Below are positions 1 to 4,183 of a DNA stretch of 5,631 nucleotides, piece by piece; within the stretch, counting starts at the first letter, position 1; every line of letters begins with the position of its first letter. The stretch spans positions 1-5,631 of the forward strand of contig JAEWRC010000034.1 in NCBI GenBank assembly GCA_023460175.1, written 5' to 3'. The position numbers and the translations under genes are program-made. Source of the DNA: Actinomycetes bacterium. GTDB lineage: Bacteria > Actinomycetota > Actinomycetes > Mycobacteriales > Mycobacteriaceae. Under the pieces are notes generated by a model. The model saw nothing but the letters and a program-made list of their open reading frames with translations, did not search any database and was not told the DNA's origin.

Positions 1-40
1 GGCGCCCGACGACGATTAAGCTCGGGACTGCAAAGGGCTC

Positions 41-55
41 GGCCGCAGCGCGGCC
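41..55. repeat. Short perfect hairpin before the Rieske/MBL gene
   Basis: GGCCGC at 41-46 and GCGGCC at 50-55 are perfect inverted arms around an AGC loop. No T-run follows, so this is not a classical intrinsic terminator. It could still be a weak U-less terminator for an upstream gene, or an operator. In DNA this rich in GC, six-base arms can also arise by chance. Confidence 0.4.
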
Positions 56-67
56 AGAATCGTGTTC

Positions 68-73
68 GGAGAG
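68..73 (+). promoter_or_regulatory. Ribosome binding site for the Rieske/MBL gene
   Basis: GGAGAG lies five bases before the GTG at 79. It complements the 16S anti-Shine-Dalgarno sequence well, and it decides the start: no in-frame ATG lies nearby, and the protein begins at once with the first MBL beta-strand. Confidence 0.75.
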
Positions 74-78
74 AATCA

Positions 79-1641
79 GTGCAGGTCACCAGCGTCGGTC
101 ACGCCGGCTTCCGGATCGACACCACCGCAGGCAGCATCCTGTGCGACCCGTGGGTCAACCCGGCGTACTTCGGTTCGTGGTTCGTCTTCCCCGACAACAG
201 CGAACTGGACTGGGACGCGCTCGGTGACTGCGACTACCTCTACGTGTCGCACCTGCACAAGGACCACTTCGACCCGGAGCACCTACGCGCGCACGTCAAC
301 AAAAACGCCGTGGTGCTGCTGCCGGACTTCCCGGTGCCCGACCTCAAGCGCGAGCTGCAGAAGCTGGGCTTCCACCGCTTCGTCGAGACCACCGACTCCA
401 CCAAGCACACGGTGAGCGGACCCAAGGGTGACCTCGACATCATGATCATCGCGCTGCGCGCCCCCGCCGACGGACCGATCGGCGACTCCGGCCTGGTGGT
501 CTCCGACGGCACCACGACGGTGTTCAACATGAACGACGCCCGCCCCATCGACCTGGACATGGTGGCGGCCGAGTTCGGCCACGTCGACGTGCACATGCTC
601 CAGTACTCGGGCGCCATCTGGTACCCGATGGTCTACGACATGCCGGCCCGCGCGAAGGAGGCCTTCGGCAGCCAGAAGCGCCAGCGCCAGATGGACCGCT
701 GCCGCCAGTACATCGCCCAGGTGGGGGCGACGTGGGTGATCCCGTCGGCCGGCCCGCCGTGCTTCCTCGACTCGGCCCTGCGCGATCTCAACGACGACCA
801 CGGCGATCCGGCCAACATCTTCCCCGACCAGGTGGTCTTCCTGGACCAGATGCGCCGCCACGGCCACGACGGCGGGCTGCTGATGGTGCCGGGCACGGTG
901 GCGAACTTCACCGGCTCCCAGCTCGATTCGCTGACCCAGCCGCTGCCCGAGGACCAGGTCGAGGCCATCTTCACCACAGGCAAGGCCGACTACATCGAGG
1001 CCTACGCCCAGCGGATGGCGCCCGTGCTGGCCGCCGAGAAGGCGCGCTGGGCCCCGGCCGCCGGCGAGCCCCTGCTGGAGCCGCTGCGCGACCTGTTCGA
1101 GCCCATCATGCTGCAGACCGACCAGATCTGTGACGGCATCGGTTACCCGGTCGAGTTGCGGCTGACCTCGCGCGACCACAACGAGACCGTGGTCCTGGAT
1201 TTCCCCAAACGCACTGTGCGGGAACCCATTCCGGATGAGAAGTTCCGCTATGGATTCGAGATCGGCACCGAGTTGGTGCGCACCGTGGTGCGCGACCGGG
1301 AGCCGGACTGGGTCAACACGATCTTTCTGTCCACCCGCTTCAAGGCCTGGCGCGTGGGCGGGTACAACGAATACCTCTACACCTTCTTCAAGTGCCTGAC
1401 CGATGAGCGCATCGCCTACGCCGACGGCTGGTTCGCCGAGGCGCACGACGATTCGGCCTCGATCGTCCTGGACGGCTGGGAGATCCAGCGCCGCTGCCCA
1501 CACCTGAAGGCCGACCTGTCGAAGTTCGGTGTCGTCGAGGGTGACACGCTGACCTGCAACCTGCACGGCTGGCAGTGGAACCTCACCAATGGCCGCTGCC
1601 TGACCTCCAAGGGCCACGAACTTCGGACCGCCAAGCTGTGA
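79..1641 (+). CDS. MBL-fold protein with C-terminal Rieske [2Fe-2S] domain (CMAH-like, Rv3818-type)
   Basis: Probable cytoplasmic iron-sulfur protein of 520 residues, close to the roughly 516 recalled for M. tuberculosis Rv3818. The metallo-beta-lactamase half has the metal motif SHLHKDH, giving His58, His60, Asp62 and His63, and a later Asp153 in NMNDARP. The C-terminal part, about residues 440-520, is a Rieske domain: Cys473-X-His475, then 17 residues, then Cys493-X2-His496 followed by Gly-Trp-Gln-Trp. The N-terminal GHAGFR and CDPW, the middle stretch around YSGAIWYPM, and LDFPKR near residue 375 resemble vertebrate CMP-N-acetylneuraminate hydroxylase, which carries its Rieske domain at the other end. 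No signal peptide or membrane segment is seen. The GTG start follows a GGAGAG site. The stop overlaps the next gene by four bases. The domain assignments are firm; the reaction and substrate are unknown, and sialic acid hydroxylation is not implied. Confidence 0.95.
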   Translation: MQVTSVGHAGFRIDTTAGSILCDPWVNPAYFGSWFVFPDNSELDWDALGDCDYLYVSHLHKDHFDPEHLRAHVNKNAVVLLPDFPVPDLKRELQKLGFHRFVETTDSTKHTVSGPKGDLDIMIIALRAPADGPIGDSGLVVSDGTTTVFNMNDARPIDLDMVAAEFGHVDVHMLQYSGAIWYPMVYDMPARAKEAFGSQKRQRQMDRCRQYIAQVGATWVIPSAGPPCFLDSALRDLNDDHGDPANIFPDQVVFLDQMRRHGHDGGLLMVPGTVANFTGSQLDSLTQPLPEDQVEAIFTTGKADYIEAYAQRMAPVLAAEKARWAPAAGEPLLEPLRDLFEPIMLQTDQICDGIGYPVELRLTSRDHNETVVLDFPKRTVREPIPDEKFRYGFEIGTELVRTVVRDREPDWVNTIFLSTRFKAWRVGGYNEYLYTFFKCLTDERIAYADGWFAEAHDDSASIVLDGWEIQRRCPHLKADLSKFGVVEGDTLTCNLHGWQWNLTNGRCLTSKGHELRTAKL

Positions 1642-1979
1642 GCGCCCCACCGCGGCAGTACTACGACGACGGCATGGTCCAGCTGGACCGGCACGCGATC
1701 ACGCTGCGCCGGTACCACTTCCCGTCGGGCACCTCGAAGGTGATCCCGGTCGACTCGATCCGCAGCTACCGGGCCGAACCGCTGGGCTATTTCACCCAGC
1801 GGTTCCGGATCTGGGGCAGTTCGGATCTGGACCTGCGCCGCTGGCTGCCGCTGGACATCGGGCGGCCGCTGCGATCAATCCTGGTGACCCTTGACCTCGG
1901 CGCCCGGCAGCACCCCGCGTTCACGCCGGCGCGGCCCGAGGAATTCCTGGCCAAGCTCGACGAGGTGCTCGAGCGGTAG
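1638..1979 (+). CDS. Small conserved protein, possibly PH-like (Rv3819-type)
   Basis: A soluble protein of 113 residues with no signal peptide or membrane segment. I do not recognise a definite function. Its pattern of short beta-strands (MVQLDRHAITLRRYHF, KVIPVDSIRSYRAE, FRIWG, SILVTLDLG) followed by a C-terminal helix (PEEFLAKLDEVLER) is what bacterial PH-like domains look like, so it may bind a protein or lipid partner; this is by eye only. The chosen GTG overlaps the TGA of the preceding Rieske/MBL gene in a GTGA arrangement, which implies translational coupling. No separate Shine-Dalgarno site is evident. An in-frame ATG at 1674 is an alternative start but would remove 12 residues and break the overlap. 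The stop lies three bases from the stop of the convergent leftward gene. Confidence 0.9.
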   Translation: MSAPPRQYYDDGMVQLDRHAITLRRYHFPSGTSKVIPVDSIRSYRAEPLGYFTQRFRIWGSSDLDLRRWLPLDIGRPLRSILVTLDLGARQHPAFTPARPEEFLAKLDEVLER

Positions 1980-1982
1980 TCG

Positions 1983-2792
1983 CTAGCGCGGCGAAACCGT
2001 CTGGTGCAGTTCGGAAGCCGCATCCGCGGCGGTGTCGTACACCCGGACCACGGCCTGGTCCTCACCCTGCAGGTAGGTCGAGGCGCCCAGTTCGGTGTAG
2101 CGGGTGGCGCCGATGCCGATCAGCACGTGCTCCGGATGCCCGGAGGCCACCATCAACGCACCCACGTCCTCCAGGGGGGTGTCCGGCGAACCCTTCTGGT
2201 TGGCCAACCGCTCGACGACCCAGTCCAGCAGCACCTCGCCGTAGTAGGAGTAGCCCAGCAGCGGGCTGTCCACGCCGTAGGCGTGCTCCTGACCGTCGGC
2301 GCCCCGCAGGAAGCAGGCCAACCGCAGCGTGGCGGTCGGGCCATCCGGCGTGAGGTCACTGATCTCGAAGAACTGGGCGGCAACACCTTTGGAGGCCGGG
2401 CCCCAGTTCTTCTTGTGGCTGATCTTCGCCGCGCCGGGGCGCCGGATCGAGCAGTCGTTGAACGCGCCGAGCGCGAACGGTTCCAGCGAGGCGACGGTGT
2501 CGCCGTTCCACTTCACCCGGCAGGCCAGGCCCACCTCGGGTTCGATCTGCAAGTTCAGCGGCCCGTCCACCTCCGGCGGCAGCAGGATCTGGTCCGACGA
2601 CAGCGGGTACTCGCCCAGGAAGGTGTCGCTACCCGGTGCGTACCACGGGAATATCCCCTTCGGCGCGGTGCCCTCGGAGACGACGCTGACGAAGTCGGCG
2701 GCCTCCCCGGCCTGCTCCAGGTGACCCGCGAAGTTACCGGCCACCCCGAAGCCGAACCACTTGCGCATCTCGTCGAAATCCAGGCTGATCAC
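1983..2792 (-). CDS. DUF5718-like protein with fumarylacetoacetate hydrolase-type motifs
   Basis: A soluble protein of 269 residues. I believe it belongs to the DUF5718 family, named from memory. Its segments follow the order of FAH-superfamily enzymes. GVAGNFAGHLEQ (17-27) resembles the FAH pattern G-x-N-Y-x-x-H. IEPEVGL (83-89) supplies the ExE metal pair Glu84 and Glu86. AFNDCSIRR (110-118) supplies Asp113 where FAH proteins have their third metal acid. NWGPASKG (129-136) matches the conserved lysine region, with Lys135. IGIGATRYTELG lies near the C-terminus, where FAH proteins have their final strands. A divalent-metal-dependent C-C hydrolase, decarboxylase or isomerase is therefore plausible, but the substrate is unknown. 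The GTG start overlaps the serS TGA by four bases and has a GGAGG site ten bases upstream inside serS, so it is almost certainly in the serS operon. Confidence 0.93.
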   Translation of the reverse strand: MISLDFDEMRKWFGFGVAGNFAGHLEQAGEAADFVSVVSEGTAPKGIFPWYAPGSDTFLGEYPLSSDQILLPPEVDGPLNLQIEPEVGLACRVKWNGDTVASLEPFALGAFNDCSIRRPGAAKISHKKNWGPASKGVAAQFFEISDLTPDGPTATLRLACFLRGADGQEHAYGVDSPLLGYSYYGEVLLDWVVERLANQKGSPDTPLEDVGALMVASGHPEHVLIGIGATRYTELGASTYLQGEDQAVVRVYDTAADAASELHQTVSPR

Positions 2793-4042
2793 GGTTCGAG
2801 TACCTCCGTACCGACGTAGGGCACCAGCGCCGGCGGCACCCGAACGCTGCCGTCGGGTTGCTGGTGATTCTCCAGGATGGCGACCAGCCACCGGGTGGTC
2901 GCCAGGGTTCCGTTGAGCGTCGCGGCGATCTGCGGCTTGCCGTTGTCGTCGCGGTACCGGGTGGACAGCCGCCGCGCCTGGAACGTCGTGCAGTTCGAGG
3001 TGGAGGTCAGTTCCCGGTAGGCCTGCTGGGTGGGCACCCACGCCTCGCAGTCGTACTTGCGCGCCGCCGAGGAACCCAGGTCGCCGGCGGCGACGTCGAT
3101 CACCCGATAGGGAACATCGATGTGCGCCAACATCTCTCGCTGCCAACCCAGCAGCCGCTGATGCTCGTCGGCCGCGTCCTCGGGCCGGCAGTAGACGAAG
3201 GCCTCGACCTTGTCGAACTGGTGCACGCGGATGATGCCGCGGGTGTCCTTGCCGTAGCTGCCGGCCTCCCGCCGGAAGCACGACGACCACCCCGCATACC
3301 GCAGCGGGCCGGCGGACAGGTCCAGGATCTCGTCGGCGTGGTAGCCGGCCAGCGGCACCTCGGAGGTCCCCACCAGGTACAGGTCGTCGGACTCGACGCG
3401 GTAGATCTCGTCGGCGTGGGAGCCCAGAAAGCCTGTGCCGCCCATGATCTCGGGGCGCACCAGCACCGGCGGGATCATCAGGGTGAAGCCGTTCTCGGTT
3501 GCCACCCGCACCGCCAGCTGCAACAGCCCCAGCTGCAGCAGCGCCCCGCGGCCGGTCAGGAAGTAGAACCGGGAGCCGGACACCTTGGCGCCGCGCTCCA
3601 TGTCGATCAGCCCCAGCGACTCACCGAGTTCGAGGTGGTCCTTGGGCTCGGTGATGACCGGCGGCTCCCCGACGGTCTCGAGGACCTCGAAATCGTCCTC
3701 GCCGCCGGCCGGGACGCCGTCGATGATGACGTTGGGCACGGCCAGGTGCGCCGCGTCGAACGCCTGCCCGGCCTCGGCCTGAGCGGCCTCGGCGGCCTTC
3801 ACCTGGGCGGCGAGTTCCTTGGCCCGGGCCAGCACGGCCGGGCGGTCCTCGGCACTGGCCGCACCGACCTGTTTGCTGACCGCCTTCTGCTCGGCGCGCA
3901 GGTTGTCCGCGGCGGAGACGGCCGCGCGGCGGGCGGTGTCGGCGGACAGCAGCGCGTCCACGAGCGCCGGGTCTTCACCACGGCTGCGCTGCGACCGGCG
4001 AACGGCGTCGGGGTCGTCCCGGAGCATCTTCAGGTCGATCAC
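2789..4042 (-). CDS. serS: Seryl-tRNA synthetase
   Basis: Class II cytoplasmic aminoacyl-tRNA synthetase, working as a homodimer, that charges tRNA-Ser and tRNA-Sec with serine using ATP. The 417 residues compare with about 419 in M. tuberculosis. Residues 1-100 form the Ala-, Glu- and Lys-rich helical arm that grips the tRNA long variable arm. The catalytic core follows: the TxE serine-binding motif TSE at 226-228, motif 2 FRREAG at 256-261, and motif 3 around NGTLATTRWLVAILENHQ (377-394), with Arg384 as the motif 3 arginine. Motif 3 lacks the SGLA found in E. coli SerS; as I recall, M. tuberculosis shares this form. The GTG start gives the expected MIDLKMLRDDPDAVRRS N-terminus; a second GTG four codons upstream (4054) is possible. 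It is divergent from the membrane-protein gene and is followed by the overlapping FAH-like gene. Confidence 0.98.
   Translation of the reverse strand: MIDLKMLRDDPDAVRRSQRSRGEDPALVDALLSADTARRAAVSAADNLRAEQKAVSKQVGAASAEDRPAVLARAKELAAQVKAAEAAQAEAGQAFDAAHLAVPNVIIDGVPAGGEDDFEVLETVGEPPVITEPKDHLELGESLGLIDMERGAKVSGSRFYFLTGRGALLQLGLLQLAVRVATENGFTLMIPPVLVRPEIMGGTGFLGSHADEIYRVESDDLYLVGTSEVPLAGYHADEILDLSAGPLRYAGWSSCFRREAGSYGKDTRGIIRVHQFDKVEAFVYCRPEDAADEHQRLLGWQREMLAHIDVPYRVIDVAAGDLGSSAARKYDCEAWVPTQQAYRELTSTSNCTTFQARRLSTRYRDDNGKPQIAATLNGTLATTRWLVAILENHQQPDGSVRVPPALVPYVGTEVLEP
2803..2807 (-). promoter_or_regulatory. Ribosome binding site inside serS for the FAH-like gene
   Basis: On the minus strand this reads GGAGG, ten bases before the GTG at 2792-2790. 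It lies within the last codons of serS. It supports both the GTG start and independent loading or re-initiation of ribosomes at the overlap. Confidence 0.7.
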
Positions 4043-4050
4043 GCCCGTCA

Positions 4051-4056
4051 ACACTA
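4051..4056 (-). promoter_or_regulatory. Candidate -10 element of serS
   Basis: On the minus strand this is TAGTGT, a match to TANNNT, eight bases before the serS GTG. No Shine-Dalgarno site precedes that GTG. Together these suggest a leaderless or nearly leaderless mRNA, a common arrangement in mycobacteria. No good -35 is visible. An alternative serS GTG (4054-4052) overlaps the hexamer, which would conflict with this reading. Confidence 0.35.
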
Positions 4057-4097
4057 CTTTTGTCGCCGACGGGCGGCAGCGCGAGGTCGCCCCTAGG

Positions 4098-4114
4098 CCG
4101 GCGGGCCCCGCCGG
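4098..4114. repeat. GC-rich palindrome in the divergent promoter region
   Basis: CCGGCGGG and CCCGCCGG are perfect eight-base inverted arms around a single C. It lies between the two divergent promoters and has no adjoining T-run, so it is more likely an operator or chance GC symmetry than a terminator. Confidence 0.45.
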
Positions 4115-4145
4115 ACACAACCCCATAACTTCACTTCTGGAACAG

Positions 4146-4176
4146 TTGTCACAGTCCCTGATGGGCCTGTCACAAT
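4146..4176 (+). promoter_or_regulatory. Candidate promoter and TGTCACA direct repeat before the membrane-protein gene
   Basis: TGTCACA occurs at 4147-4153 and again at 4168-4174, exactly 21 bases apart, which is two helical turns. The first copy overlaps TTGTCA (4146-4151), one mismatch from the TTGACA -35. The second overlaps CACAAT (4171-4176), which keeps the A and final T of a -10 box. The 19-base spacer is long. A start seven bases beyond this -10 would fall at the ATG at 4184, suggesting a leaderless mRNA. The repeats could also be binding sites for a regulator. Confidence 0.4.
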
Positions 4177-4183
4177 GAGTCTG

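Larger units (their letters stand above)
1..78 (+). other. Leader region upstream of the Rieske/MBL gene
   Basis: No complete gene fits here. Read from base 2, the first codons give Ala-Pro-Asp-Asp-Asp followed by a TAA at 17-19. This could be the tail of an upstream rightward gene, but five codons prove nothing. TAAGCT at 17-22 matches the loose mycobacterial -10 pattern TANNNT, without a recognisable -35. The region also holds a small hairpin (41-55) and a ribosome binding site (68-73), listed separately. Upstream genes lie outside the window. Confidence 0.4.
4043..4183. promoter_or_regulatory. Divergent intergenic region between serS and the membrane-protein gene
   Basis: These 141 bases must hold the promoters of both divergent units. 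Seen here are a -10-like hexamer for serS (4051-4056), a GC-rich palindrome (4098-4114) and a repeated TGTCACA heptamer just before the rightward gene. The half near the rightward gene is notably richer in A and T than the rest of the window. No T-box anticodon stem or other leader structure for serS was recognised, and the space downstream of the likely serS promoter is too short for one. Confidence 0.6.

Noticed and set aside
62..415. Open frame beginning at TGTTCGGAG-type bases before the Rieske/MBL gene
   Set aside because: It is Ser/Thr/Arg-rich shadow sequence overlapping the conserved MBL N-terminus, without its own ribosome binding site.
283..1650. Long antisense open frame of 455 codons opposite the Rieske/MBL gene
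   Set aside because: It mirrors a strongly supported gene, has low-complexity Gly/Val/His/Arg composition, and shows no known motif. High GC removes stop codons on the opposite strand.
2793..3290. Extension of the FAH-like protein upstream into serS
   Set aside because: The frame is open but encodes Arg/Gly/Ala-rich shadow sequence. The family-like N-terminus and the GGAGG site both support the GTG at 2792.
2858..4096. Rightward open frame of 412 codons opposite serS
   Set aside because: serS is certain by motif and length. The opposite frame is a compositional shadow with biased Gln, Gly and His content.
4098..4114. The GC palindrome as an intrinsic terminator
   Set aside because: It lies between two divergent gene starts, so nothing within the window would end there, and neither side has a T-run.
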